Shown here one piece after another: positions 1 to 10,479 of a DNA stretch of 64,000 nt. The notes under the pieces are model-generated. The model was not told where the DNA came from and did not search any database. It saw only the letters and a list, made by a program, of their open reading frames with translations. This DNA is from Gonocerus acuteangulatus (Eukaryota; Arthropoda; Insecta; Hemiptera; Coreidae), in the NCBI GenBank assembly GCA_946811695.1, contig OX328123.1, positions 148,106,975-148,170,974 on the forward strand, written 5' to 3'. The position numbers were made by a program, and so were the translations under genes. Numbering within the stretch: position 1 is the stretch's first letter; each line of letters starts with the position of its first letter.

Positions 1-960
1 CGTCCTGAATAGCCGCTAATCCACTAAATGCCGAGCAGCCGCTGACTGACACCGGGCTAAACCCTGAAAAATTATTGTACACATCGACAGGCATTGTGGT
101 GTCGGTTTTTGTGCTTTGACATTAATGTAATGAGAGGGCATTAGGAGGGATTCGCGCTCATTGTGGCAATCGCAGCGCTATCTGCATGGCGGTGGCCCAT
201 CAATTCAATCAAATCACAGAATCGTTCCTTTGATGAATGGCTTGCTTGCTTGTCCTTGTCTGTTAGTACCCTCCTATGTCATGTTTCCGACATATTTCGT
301 TTTTAAGCTCTGCTCTCTCTTTCATTCGTGTTGTCATCGAAGGGTTACAAGGTTGGACTCAAACGACCAATTTTTTACCTCATCTCCATGGTTATTTCGA
401 TTTTTTTTTTTTTTTTTTTTGGAAACCGCTTTTGAAGAAATTAACATAGAAATGAACATTGTCGTGATTGAAGACTTCTCTGGCATCTTCCTGTTTGGTT
501 AATAGTTTACTTATTGATTATTACATTCTTAAATAGATGTACATATTTAATATGATGGATTATGACGAGAAAAAACTCAAATCTCGATTAACGTGAGAAG
601 AAAGTTTAAATAACTTTGAAAGAAGCCTATTAAGCTATCTTTCATCCCTACCCCTTACACGCCGATGCGCCAATATGTTGGTAGTGGGCGGCTTTGGACG
701 ACGAAGTGCCAATATATTGGCGTTAGGATTTCAGGCTCAGCATATGACGTATGTGAGACTTCTCAGAAGGTAAATCGCAGCCAGGTCCTTCTCTATCTCC
801 AGCAGGTGTTATTGACGAGTTTTCTAGGATTTCGAAAAAGGCAGTTTGCTTTTTCTAAAGCTTAAACAACGTAATTTGCTGTGAAAGCACCATGGTTTCA
901 AGGGAAATAAGTTTTCTTTCCGTACTAAAAAGGAGTTACGTGTAAAAAGGATTTAGCACA
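1..960. other. unassigned AT-rich DNA
   Basis: I see no gene, RNA or element here. The short open frames on the plus strand (161-502 and 665-865) have no recognisable motif, and the first runs through a homopolymer T tract near 403-420. The opening 300 bases have more balanced composition than the rest and could be unique sequence. Confidence 0.5.
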
Positions 961-967
961 AATTAAA

Positions 968-969
<2 letters not shown>

Positions 970-1016
<47 letters not shown>
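970..1016. repeat. (AT)n microsatellite
   Basis: Uninterrupted TA dinucleotides followed by AT-rich sequence. It is the first of about thirteen such tracts in the window. Confidence 0.95.
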
Positions 1017-1019
<3 letters not shown>

Positions 1020-1022
<3 letters not shown>

Positions 1023-1560
1023 TTACTGATAAGAAAACACAAAAATCTAAAACAAAAAATCCTATTTTACGTAATTAATAATTTTAGTTTAAATTATTTG
1101 GAATAAATCTTTATTATTGCTAATGTAATAATTATAATTCCTAATTTAAAGCAAGGCAACTAGAGAATTTGTAAGTTAAAGCTAATTAAGATAAATTAAA
1201 TTAATGAGTCAGAAATGTAAAGCGGGAATCGAAGTGTGTGTGTGTGTGTTAGAGGCTAATACAGCCCCGTCTGAGGAGATATATGAGGTGAAGGCAAAGG
1301 CCGTCTAAGGGAGTGACAAGTCTCTAGGTAGTCCAGTCCGGAAAAAGGGCTAGAGTAAGAAAGAGAGGCAAGAAAACACAGACATCGTTGTAGGTACTTG
1401 ATTGTTTTTACATGAGGATCAATATAGTAGATCTCTAGACCACTGTCTTCTAAATCATATTAGAGGGGAGAGTGGATTGGTGATATTAGATTGGAAAAGG
1501 AATTTAAGATCTTGTTAAACGCATTAGGAAACGTAATGGAAAAGTCACATCAGGGCATGG
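1020..1560. other. unassigned DNA before the 96-bp array
   Basis: A short (GT)n run lies near 1237-1248. The block at about 1250-1560 has higher GC than its left side but no open frame or family motif that I recognise. Confidence 0.45.
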
Positions 1561-2731
1561 AAGACTTGTAACTAGTCTTACCTTAGTCCTGCACCATGTA
1601 GTCCTGGTTAGCCCCATAGAATAGAGATACCGTCTAATCATGAAGGCTAGGACAGAGATGCTGCATCTAAACAGTAGGCCATGGCGAACAGACGGGCGTG
1701 GTCACTGCTCCATGTGCAATCTCAAGGAGGAGGAAGACACTCTGCTATGTAAGTTATGTATATAGGTATGCACTCTGGCTGATGGACAATGTCCAAGCCT
1801 AAGTAAATTGTTTTATTATTCTCTTTTTATATTTGTATATATATATGTATGTATGAAATAATAAATTTACATTCAGTCAGTCAGTCAGTCAATAGAGATA
1901 CCGATGCATTCTGCTGTGTCCTGTAAGGAGAGCTCTTACTAGTCGTACCCAAGTCCTGCAACACGTAGTCCTGGTCAGCCCCATGGAGCAGAGATACCGA
2001 TGCATTCTGCCGTGTCCTGTAAGGAGAGCTGTTACTAGTCGTACCTTAGTCCTGCACCATGTAGACCTGGTTGGCCACATAGAATAGAGATGGCGATGCA
2101 TTCTGCAGTGTCCTGTAAGAAGAGCTGTTACTAGTCGTACCTTAGTCCTTCACCATGTAGTCCTGGTCAGCCCCATGGAGCAGAGATACCGATGCATTCT
2201 GCAGTGTCCTGTAAGAAGAGCTGTTACTAGTCGTACTCAAGTCCTGCAACACGTAGTCCTGGTCAGCCCCATGGAGCAGAGAAACCGATGCATTCTGCCG
2301 TGTCCTGTAAGGAGAGCTGTTACCAGTCGTACCTTAGTCCTGCACCATGTAGACCTGGTTGGCAACATAGAATAGAGATGGCGATGCATTCTGCAGTGTC
2401 CTGTAAGAAGAGCTGTTACTAGTCGTACCTTAGTCCTTCTACATGTAGTCCTGGTCAGCCCCATGGAGCAGAGATACCGCTGCATTCTGCAGTGTCCTGT
2501 AAGGAGACCTGTTACTAGTCGTACCTTAGTCCTTCACCATGTAGTCGTGGTTAGTCCCATAGAATAGAGATACCGATGCATTCTGCAGTGTCCTGTAAGG
2601 AGACCTGTTACTAGTCGTACCTTAGTCCTTCACCATGTAGTCCTGGTCAGCCCCATAGAATAGAGATGCCGATGCATTCTGCAGTGTCCTGTAAGAAGAG
2701 CTGTTACCAGTCGTACCTTAGTCCTGCACAG
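1560..2731. repeat. 96-bp tandem repeat array
   Basis: Units are spaced exactly 96 bp apart, shown by the recurring GAGATACCGATGCATTCTG at 1895, 1991, 2087 (variant), 2183, 2279 and on to 2663. About nine units lie right of 1891, with one further partial unit at 1560-1632. The period is a multiple of three, so stop-free frames run through several units on both strands; these are products of the repeat and not evidence of a protein. The array is split by a LINE tail at 1633-1890. Confidence 0.93.
1633..1890 (+). mobile_element. 5'-truncated LINE 3' end inside the array, with TSD
   Basis: The plus strand encodes the end of a non-LTR retrotransposon ORF2. A cysteine motif is visible as C-S-M-C-N followed by acidic E-E-E-D-T and a further C, as in the C-terminal CCHC region of jockey, CR1 and R1-type elements. 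A noncoding tail follows and ends in a (TCAG)n run. The insertion is flanked by a perfect 13-bp repeat, AATAGAGATACCG, at 1620-1632 and 1891-1903, so it interrupted one unit of the 96-bp array. Only about 258 bp were inserted, the severe 5' truncation usual for target-primed reverse transcription. The clade assignment is uncertain. Confidence 0.82.
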
Positions 2732-3350
2732 ATTAAGGATAGTCTGTGTCCTCTTCTGTCTACGAAAAGCATAAATTACTTTGCTTTTCTCTAAGTGGAA
2801 CTGTAGCAGCACTTCCTCCTGTGTTTAGCCTCGACATCTCCAGGCTTAACATATAAGCCATCTTGTTAACATTTAACAAGTTAAAACAAAATGTTTAAAT
2901 ACAAGCTGTTTATTTTTTTTATATCTATGTATTATAAATAATTATAACGAGATATACAAATTTACATTACATTTTTTTTTTCTTTCTTTCCCTCCATATT
3001 CTAAAATAAATTAACCAACACCCCCAAAATTAATAAAATGCATTTTCGAAAGAATGATTAGCAGGCTGTGTATATAGCAACTCAATTTATTTGAGCAGCA
3101 TTCTTTATTTACTACAAATAAAGTTTTTGTTTCTACTGATGAATTTACAATAGATTTATCGTTATCGTTCTTGAATATACATTATATTGTTATTAGATTA
3201 ATGCAATTCTTTAACAGTTCTAACATTTGCTGAACTAAATAGACCATTAAGGAATAAGTGGAAACATGGAAAGCATTAATAATGTAATGAAAATAGTTTA
3301 GTAGCATTTATCATGATATATTTGTGATTATAATAAGTTTTAATTAGCTT
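2732..3350. other. unassigned AT-rich DNA
   Basis: Very AT-rich sequence with homopolymer runs. I see no gene or element boundary. Confidence 0.5.
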
Positions 3351-3354
3351 TATG

Positions 3355-3560
3355 GATGCTCAATGGCCGTCATTTATAAGGCGTGAGTGCTCCGTTCCTA
3401 ATGTTGTGGGTTCGAGTTTCATTAGGAGTGGTAGCTTATATTTGGCAGAAAAAAAATTCTGCATTATTTTTGGTAACCTGTAGAACACCCATACTAAATA
3501 AGAATGATACTTACTTATTAATTATGTTAAAATTTAATACTTAAACCGCCGACTGGTGTG
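3355..3560 (+). mobile_element. tRNA-like SINE copy, diverged
   Basis: An A-box-like segment (AATGGCCGTCATTTATAAGG) is followed about 45 bp later by a B box-like GTGGGTTCGAGTTTC. The layout resembles the repeat at 18650-18790, which has a cleaner B box. An AT-rich body follows. It is best read as a decayed SINE head or tRNA pseudogene. Confidence 0.45.
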
Positions 3561-4060
3561 CTATACCTAGAACTGCCAACACCGGTCTTTTTCACCGATG
3601 CTTTATTTATGTCTATTGTTTATAAGTGAGGAACTTTCTTTTATAATAAATAGAAGTTCTGAATTATAATTTCATTAACATTAGCTCAAATAAAAAAATG
3701 GCACTAATAAAAAAACAGTTAATTAATTTTTTTTTAATTAAAAAAGAATATTACTTAAGATTTGTATTGCTTACAAAACGCAATTTAGTCAGTCGAACCC
3801 ACACATTTTCACATTCTTCGTTGTTTTTTTTTAGCATTTTGAAGTTTTACACATACGCCTTTTTCTATTGTAATCTGCTCTTGTTGTTGTTAGTTTTGAT
3901 GAAGAAAAATCAAGTTCTTGGCTTGTACTTACATAGGTTTCTGCAAGCTCCTTACACATTTTTAAAATGAAATACCTTCTTTTTATATTGTTACGAGTTG
4001 TACCTTTATATATAATGTAATTAATGATTAGCGTAATTATTGATTAGCGCTAGGTCTATT
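3560..4060. other. unassigned AT-rich DNA
   Basis: The 90-codon plus-strand open frame at 3698-3970 is Lys/Phe/Leu-rich as expected of AT-rich noncoding DNA and has no recognisable domain. Confidence 0.45.
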
Positions 4061-4064
4061 TTAT

Positions 4065-4745
4065 TGTAAAATACTTGGACTTGCCATCTTCTCGAGCATG
4101 CCTTTGTAGTGTACTTATTATTGGGCCATTCGATCTATCACATCCAAACCGTATTTGGTAGCAATATGAGATGGTTTCTTTTCAGAGCCACTTGGAACAT
4201 TTACAGTACGGTGTAATGTACTTAAGGTAATTAAATTTTTCGATAGCTACCCTTGATAGCCTGTAAGAGTGAAGTTATCATTTTTCATAGAGCTGTCCTT
4301 TACTTTTTTTTTTTTTTTTTTTTAAATAGTGTGCACTTCTTTCTTCATATGCTTTATATTACCTACGATAGTGATTCCTTTACTCAGAAACTGTTTTGCT
4401 AATTTCGACGTAGTAAGAAAAATTGTCAGAAGTATCTTGTTTTATAAAATGGTTCCATAAGTTGACAAACTACATTTTCTACGAGAGATTGTTATTTTGG
4501 ATGATCATTATGTTTACCTAAATATGAAAAACCATTCAATACATATTTTTATTTCATGTCAACAGCAAGCCAGAATTTTATTCCACAAATTTGTCTGGCT
4601 TATTTGGCATGCACTGTGTAAACCTGCCCTTGAATGTTTAGGGAAAACTGTTCGTCGATAGTGATACTTTCTCCTGGTGAATAGCAAATTAGACAATTTA
4701 TAATGAATTTATTCCAGATAAATTCCATTTATCAACAAATTGAAA
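4065..4745 (-). pseudogene. piggyBac transposase fossil
   Basis: Reading the minus strand from about 4745 down and allowing frame changes gives landmarks of the piggyBac DDD transposase in the correct order. TIDEQF contains the first catalytic Asp. MPNKPDKF and then GIKFWLAVDMK contain the second. ENVVCQL and SKLAKQFLSKGITIVG follow, then TLSTLHRTVNVPSGSEKKP, then TKYGLDVIDRMA with the third Asp. Several stops and at least two frameshifts break it. The N terminus, the C-terminal cysteine domain and the terminal repeats were not found. Autonomous piggyBac transposases are about 550-600 residues; about 220 can be followed here. Confidence 0.82.
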
Positions 4746-4749
4746 TTAT

Positions 4750-5755
4750 GAACTTTCAATAAAAAAAATAATTCGATAAAACTGTGCACTTCACTGGCCG
4801 AGCAAACTTTGCGAAACAAAGAACAACAAAAACGAATCAGAACTCTCACTCGCAATGAACAGAGGTAATGTTGACGTTTTGAGAAACAAACAGAAACTAA
4901 ATCATAAACAAAGAGAGATCCAATACAGACGAAAACAGAAATATGTCCATACCCCTCGGAGGCCGGTCATGTTCTAGGGATGAAGTCTATTTAAAGGCCA
5001 TGGAACAAAGTTATTGTGGAGGCACTTCAGGTAGTCAAAATATGTAAGATTCTAGGCATAGTCAGAGTGTTTGCAATGTCTACAACTGATAATGACAATT
5101 TTATGAAACTATGAGTGTTAAATAAATAAATTTGTTTTATGTTGTAGGACTGTGCTTAAGTATAAAATGAAGAATTTTTATTCTTATTCAGGAAGAAATG
5201 TATGCAAAACTGATTAACAGGAGTTTGAGTGAGAATCTGACAAGGGGTTCCATAACACTTTTGGAGTTAAAAAGAGGCTAAAGATTTTGGATTTTATGTA
5301 TCGAGGTAGCATACCATTAAGAAAGAAGTAAAAAACTCTTACAGAAACAGAATGAAACAGAAATGGATAGCCCATACCATTTTAGGGTATTTCAATAACA
5401 ACCTTAAGCGTGTTGCGTTTAGAACATTTTGGAACAGAAACTTTTAATGTTTTGCTTGCAAACATAAATGAGCTCCGATTTTTTTTTCAAATATTAAATG
5501 TATATATAAATTTAACTAAATCTAAATCTGCAACATTTCTAAATTCTATCATCTGCAACATTGCAGTCTCCCAAGAAAGCAAGGCTGTTGGTGCTTAAAA
5601 GAGTCGTAATGCAAGTACCTGCAAGAGTGAAGACTCTATTTTCGAGACCTTCCAATATGATATCGAATAATTATGTACTAACAAGGGGAGCATACAGTGG
5701 TGGGGTCACCGATTTAGCCCATTTTTTCTGACGATTCTGCGTCGAAAGATATTCG
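4750..5755. other. unassigned DNA
   Basis: It may hold more of the decayed transposon to its left, but I can follow no motif. The 62-codon plus frame at 5410-5598 is not recognisable. Confidence 0.4.
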
Positions 5756-5758
5756 GCA

Positions 5759-6860
5759 CGAGCGTCCAATGCACCCGTCCGGAGCTGAGAAATAAAATAA
5801 AATAGGTTGAAAATGCTTTATTTTATTTCTTAGCACAGTAGATAAAAGGGAAAATAAAATCGTTAAACAATAATTTACATTTCGTCAAATATATTAAAAA
5901 ATATGCCCACTTTTTCAAGTAAACTAGTATTATACATTTTTTTACACCAAAAATAATAGCAGATTTAATATCAGCACACCACCAAACCCTAATATGGTAA
6001 ATATCATCGAAAACAAAAAACGAAGAGACTAAAAATTTCTATGAGAAAAAGTAACGTGATGTTTTTAAATTCAATATCTCTTTTCGAAACAATCTGAATG
6101 TTACGTCTTTGGGCTCTTTCAAAAGAAAAACGACTCCTTTTTCATATCGTATAAATGACCATTGTATTATCTCGAAAGGTATTTTAAAAACATTGTTCTC
6201 AAAATAAACATAAAATGTAAACGTTTTTGCGAATAACGTCGATCCCAAAACACGTTGAAACACCCCCATTAGAAGAAAATCTGTCATTTTAGAGTCTTCA
6301 TCGAACCTCCAAATGTGGTTTGAATAGGAAAAATATTCTTTGAAGTATGGCAGGATTTTTTTAATGTTTAACAACATTATTAGGGTCCGTCTAACGTTTA
6401 CATTTGATTTTTATTTTGAGAACCATTTTTTACTAATACCTTTTGAGATATTACAATAGTCATTTATATGGTTAGAAAAAAGAGTCTTTTTTCTTTTGAA
6501 ACAACTCAAAGACGTAAAAATCAGATTATCTCAAGGCCAGATATTGATTTTTTTTTTCGATTATATTTTCTACATTAGGGTTTCGTGGTGTGCTGATATT
6601 AAATCTGGTATTATTTTTGGTGTAATAAAATGTATAATACTAGTTTACTTAAGAAAGTGAGCATATTTTTTAATTAATTTGACGAAATGTAAATTATTGT
6701 TTAACGATTGTATTTTTCCTTTTATCTAGTCTCTAAACCAAATAAATTGGTGAAAGACTAATGTCGATATCTTTTTTTAAACTCAAGAAATAAAATAAAG
6801 CATTTTCAACCTATTTCATTTTATTTCTCGGCTCCTAAGGCGCATTGGACGGAGCGCCTT
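5759..6860. mobile_element. 1.1-kb foldback element with long inverted arms
   Basis: The left part (about 5759-6225) reappears inverted in the right part (about 6393-6860). It includes the shared blocks GCATTTTCAACCTATTT, CAGCACACCA and TAGTTTACTT in reverse complement. The arms are diverged by substitutions and small indels, and about 170 bp separate them. The right end carries an extra tight hairpin at 6827-6870. A 112-codon minus-strand open frame (6039-6377) lies across the loop and has no recognisable domain. It is probably a nonautonomous DNA transposon; no target duplication was identified. Confidence 0.75.
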
Positions 6861-6901
6861 AGGAGCCGAGAAATAAAAAGTTTCGGGGAGCCGGAAAAAA
6901 T

Positions 6902-7129
6902 ATGGTCAAGATCGGTAACCTTTTTTCTAAAGAACCACTCCCAATCTGTGAATCATGTAACGTTCAAGTAACAGTGAAACATTTACTTACAGAATGCCGA
7001 ATACATCAGACAATTAGAGAAGAGCTAATGTTATCAGACATCATGGATGAAATACTTGGCGATGATGCTGATAACGTTAGAAAGCTATTAAACTTTATAG
7101 ACAAAACGGAATTAATAAATAAAATCTAA
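6902..7129 (+). pseudogene. LINE ORF2 C-terminal fragment
   Basis: The frame reads a cysteine motif C-E-S-C followed by TVKHLLTEC, the C-terminal CCHC-type region of RNase H-bearing non-LTR elements. It ends in a natural-looking stop. The same TIKHLLTEC signature occurs at 58925 in another LINE here, so the two belong to related families. Nothing upstream of residue 1 is recognisable, so it is strongly 5' truncated. A (GT)n tract follows 30 bp after the stop. Confidence 0.75.
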
Positions 7130-7157
7130 AGACATAAGATTAATTAAAAAGCAGGAT

Positions 7158-7159
<2 letters not shown>

Positions 7160-7199
<40 letters not shown>
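7160..7199. repeat. (GT)n microsatellite
   Basis: About twenty GT repeats directly after the LINE C-terminal fragment, then GT-rich degenerate sequence to about 7300. Confidence 0.95.
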
Positions 7200-7204
<5 letters not shown>

Positions 7205-7552
7205 TGTGTTTGAGAATATGTGAGTGAGGTTGCATGGATATGGGTTGGTATATGTGTATGGGTGGGTGCATATGTCTGTGTGTGTGCCCGCTTGTGTGTG
7301 AGTGCGTTTATTTACATTTGTTCTGTGTACAGAAATGCAAATAAATATGGCATGGAAAATATACTGCAAGTAATATAAGTAAGGAAAAAATGCCAGGATC
7401 AATGATAAATAATGACAATGATAAGTAATTCAATAAAAAACAAAAGCTGACTCAATAAATTATTAAATTCAAAAGAAATGAGAAACAAATTTCACCTCCA
7501 AAAATAATGAAAGTTTCATTCAAAGGTGTTCATGGCCCTAAGGTTGACACGC

Positions 7553-7555
<3 letters not shown>

Positions 7556-7618
<63 letters not shown>
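7556..7618. repeat. long poly(A) tract
   Basis: More than 60 consecutive A residues followed by a short T-rich run. It could be the tail of a retroelement copy, but its body was not identified. Confidence 0.9.
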
Positions 7619-7621
<3 letters not shown>

Positions 7622-7849
7622 AAATTTTTTTTTTTGGCTAATCCTCTATCGACCGTTCATTCTCAATGCAAAAATATAACTCCAGATGGGACGTAAAACG
7701 CACAAAACTTGCTGAATTTTGAATAAAATAAATTAGGTAGATAGACAACGAAAAATTACATTGTTTTAACCTTATAACGGGGTTCAGGTTTTCCAATGAA
7801 AAGTCTAGATTTATTGTGTTCACAAAGAAAAGCTGTGAAGATCATAACC

Positions 7850-9300
7850 TCATTTTACTCAACTCTGCTATACAAAACACCGACAACATCAAAATTCTAG
7901 GGCCCCCACTTAAAAGATCTTGTTCTTAGACACAAGAGATCACTGAATCTGCTAAGAATTCTAAGTAACACTAAGTGGGGAGCGGACAGTCTCTGTATGC
8001 TCAAGTTTTACCGTGCCTATACCAGGTCATTACTGGATTACGGCTGTGTGCCATACTCATTGGCCCGGGACAGTGCTCTTAAAATGTTAGACCCTATCCA
8101 CAATACAGGACTTCGCTTGGCAACGGGAGCGATCAGGTATATTCCGATAAGCAGTACTTATCTAGAAGAAGGTGATCTTCCATTAGCATACAGAAGGAAG
8201 ACGTTATGCATAAAACACGTCCTAAAACCTAAACGTTTGAATTTCGCCTGCACGAATATGATACTCAATAACCCTTTCAACAATAATATATGCAATAGTG
8301 TACTAGACCAAGACCTCTCATTGTCACATACCTACTACCAATACATCATTACTTACCAACACATTACGCGAATTACCTCCTTTGCAAATACGAAATTTAA
8401 CAATAGACACAACATTGACGAACTACAAAAAATCCGACGAGACATCAAGACACGTTTACAAGTCATGTTTCAAAGAATTACTTAACGGGAACCCTGACAG
8501 CCTCTTTAGATACAGTGATGGCATTTGGACTGAGGTAGGAACTGTTTCTGCTGCAATAATCGGAGGAAAGGTTTTCCAACAGAAACTAGCAACAGTAGCT
8601 AGTTCATATTCTGCTGAGCTGCAGGCAATGTTATTAGCTTTGAGCAATATAAAGGACACTCAAAAGGAAAAAAAGTGAGTTTTTTTACTACGACACTTTG
8701 AACTCACTAAAAACGATACATAATACAGTCAATGACAACCAAAATTTTAAATGAAATTATTCGCTTCCAAAATTTAAACAAACACGTAACACTGATATGG
8801 CTACCGGGGTATGTCGACATTATACAAAGCACAGACGTTGACATACAAGCCAAATTAGCAACCACACTATAGAACATAACAACAGGTGAAAACAACTTAC
8901 GACGACCTAACGACATATTATAGCAACCAAATACTTATTCAGTGGCAGACAGCATGGCACAACACTAACGACAATAAACTACGACAGATTAAACAAACAG
9001 TGGCAGAATGGCCATCCAGCAGAAGAGGAAACCGGAGAGAAGAGGTAGTTTTAACTCGACTCCGAATTGGCCATTCTACACCTAATGACTAAACAGGACG
9101 CACCAACATGTAGACAATGTAACCAACTCCTAACTATAAGATATATACTTACAGACTGTAGAGGAAGAAACAATTACATACGCCCATTGACCTTACAGAA
9201 CTCTTGACCGATGGTAGCCATTATTTGAAACAGATATTTAAGCATTTACAGACTACACAAATTATATCACAAAATTTAACGAGCTCATGAAAATGTTTAC
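7850..9300 (+). pseudogene. LINE ORF2 fossil with RT end, RNase H and CCHC
   Basis: Three frames together cover the C-terminal half of an I-type non-LTR retrotransposon. First comes the post-RT region at 7997-8485, beginning FYRAYTRSLLDYGCVPY. Then an RNase H-like segment at about 8490-8680 reads YSDGIW and SSYSAELQAMLLAL, with the Asp and Glu of the active site. Then a tail carries LTRLRIGHS and a cysteine motif, CRQCN followed by ILTDC, at about 9050-9170. Frameshifts separate the parts. The reverse transcriptase core is missing. The AT-rich stretch to about 9450 is probably its 3' UTR or flank. It is inactive as it stands. Confidence 0.85.
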
Positions 9301-9540
9301 TCTTTCATTTATATTTATAACTTCCTTATTTTTATTTATGTTTATATTTTTGGCTTTTAAATGTATTTGCTACTATTTCTGAAATTATATCTATTTCCTT
9401 TATGTTATGATTACCTATTATAATTTATTTATTAATATTATCTGTGATGTATGCAGCGTTATTTGTGGAGTTCTCGATTTCGTAGAAGGTAGAAAATAAT
9501 GTCTCTCCACTGTTTTTCAAAGTATTTATTAGCAAAAGCT

Positions 9541-9567
9541 TTTCGAGAACATGGTTCTCATCGTCAG
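9541..9567 (-). ncRNA. hammerhead-like core in Penelope-like terminal repeat
   Basis: On the minus strand CTGACGA is followed by a short hairpin (GAGAAC/GTTCTC) and then GAAA, the order CUGANGA, stem II, GAAA of hammerhead ribozymes. Penelope-like elements are known to carry such motifs in their terminal repeats. One extra base sits before the stem, and stems I and III were not established, so cleavage is not shown. Confidence 0.4.
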
Positions 9568-9912
9568 TGCATCTACAATTTTCACAAAAACACGCATATA
9601 TTAATTACAGAAATATTTATAAGTATTCTTATTACTAAAGCTATGACAAATAATGTTACCTATTACTCCACCGGTATTACTGCTAACCGCCTCTCCGAAC
9701 AGGTGTGAGGTAATGAGACTATTCCGGGTGAGCAGAGTATATATATTGACGTTGGATATTGGAGATCACAAGAATCAAGGTTGTTGAACCAGAGACCCCT
9801 GAACTTTCTGTTGGAGACAGTGTATGGGGAAGGATTATGTCGGGTTATTTGATGTCATGTTTGTGAAGGGGTAGTCAGTCTGAAGGTGTCAGAGTAAGGG
9901 ATGACAGGTCTG

Positions 9913-10386
9913 TCAGGTGGTGGGTCCGAGGGATGGCGTCTTTTGTTGGGATATGAAAATTTTCCTAAGGTCTGATGTTGGGAAGTTTATTTGTTCGTTT
10001 AGTAATAAATCTTTATTACGGTGAATGGCCTTTTCTATTTCTAGCATTTCATGATAATTGGATTTTTTAGAATAACTTATGTTTTTTAAAATTTTGATTC
10101 CCGTTTGTGTGTTAAATTGGTGTGCTGTATTTTTTATGTGTTCTGCAAAATTTGAGTGAATGTTGTGGTTGTGTATAGCTTTAACGTGTTCGTCTATTCT
10201 TTGTGAGAACTTGCGATATGTTCTCCCAATGTAAATTTTTTTGCATGAGCATTCTAATTGGTAGATTCCACTTTTATCAAATTCTTTTATTTCATCTTTA
10301 GTGTGTGATAATGACTTTTTGGTATTAAATGTATTCTTAAAGGAAACTTTGGCTGTGTCTTTCAAAATGTTTTTTAATTTTTCGGA
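9913..10386 (-). CDS. GIY-YIG endonuclease domain of a Penelope-like element (partial)
   Basis: The frame continues upstream of the first ATG into KLKN-type sequence, so the ATG at 10365 is not a natural start. Near residue 30 it reads SGIYQLECSCKKIYIGRT, the GIY-YIG nuclease signature, followed by KFSQRIDEH with the conserved Arg and the downstream Glu-rich region around EMLEIEKAI. In Penelope-like elements this domain sits C-terminal to the reverse transcriptase and nicks the target during integration. The domain is intact over about 150 residues and ends at a stop, but the N-terminal reverse transcriptase is missing, so the copy cannot move on its own. Confidence 0.85.
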   Translation of the reverse strand, partial: SEKLKNILKDTAKVSFKNTFNTKKSLSHTKDEIKEFDKSGIYQLECSCKKIYIGRTYRKFSQRIDEHVKAIHNHNIHSNFAEHIKNTAHQFNTQTGIKILKNISYSKKSNYHEMLEIEKAIHRNKDLLLNEQINFPTSDLRKIFISQQKTPSLGPTT

Positions 10387-10471
10387 AATTGGTCCTAAAT
10401 ATGGTATCCGAAAAATTAAAAAACATTTTGAAAGACACAGCCAAAGTTTCCTTTAAGAATACATTTAATAC
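10322..10471. repeat. perfect 65-bp inverted repeat at the Penelope-like 5' break
   Basis: Bases 10322-10386 are repeated in exact inverse at 10407-10471, around a 20-bp spacer. The arms encode part of the Penelope-like ORF (SFKNTFNT). This head-to-head structure is what a partly inverted, truncated integration leaves behind. Confidence 0.9.
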
Positions 10472-10479
10472 GATATTAA

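Larger units (their letters stand above)
9490..10386 (-). mobile_element. Penelope-like element, 3' half
   Basis: The minus strand carries the end of a Penelope-like ORF followed by about 420 bp of 3' region that includes the hammerhead-like core. The reverse transcriptase is absent from this copy. At its upstream end (10322-10386) the element meets an inverted copy of itself, so the insertion is 5' truncated and partly inverted. Confidence 0.8.

Noticed and set aside
1889..2812. Overlapping 60-82 codon frames resembling a repeat protein
   Set aside because: The 96-bp period is a multiple of three, so any stop-free unit gives such frames on both strands.
6039..6377. 112-codon minus-strand open frame as a gene
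   Set aside because: It lies across the loop of a foldback element, has low-complexity AT-rich composition and no family motif.
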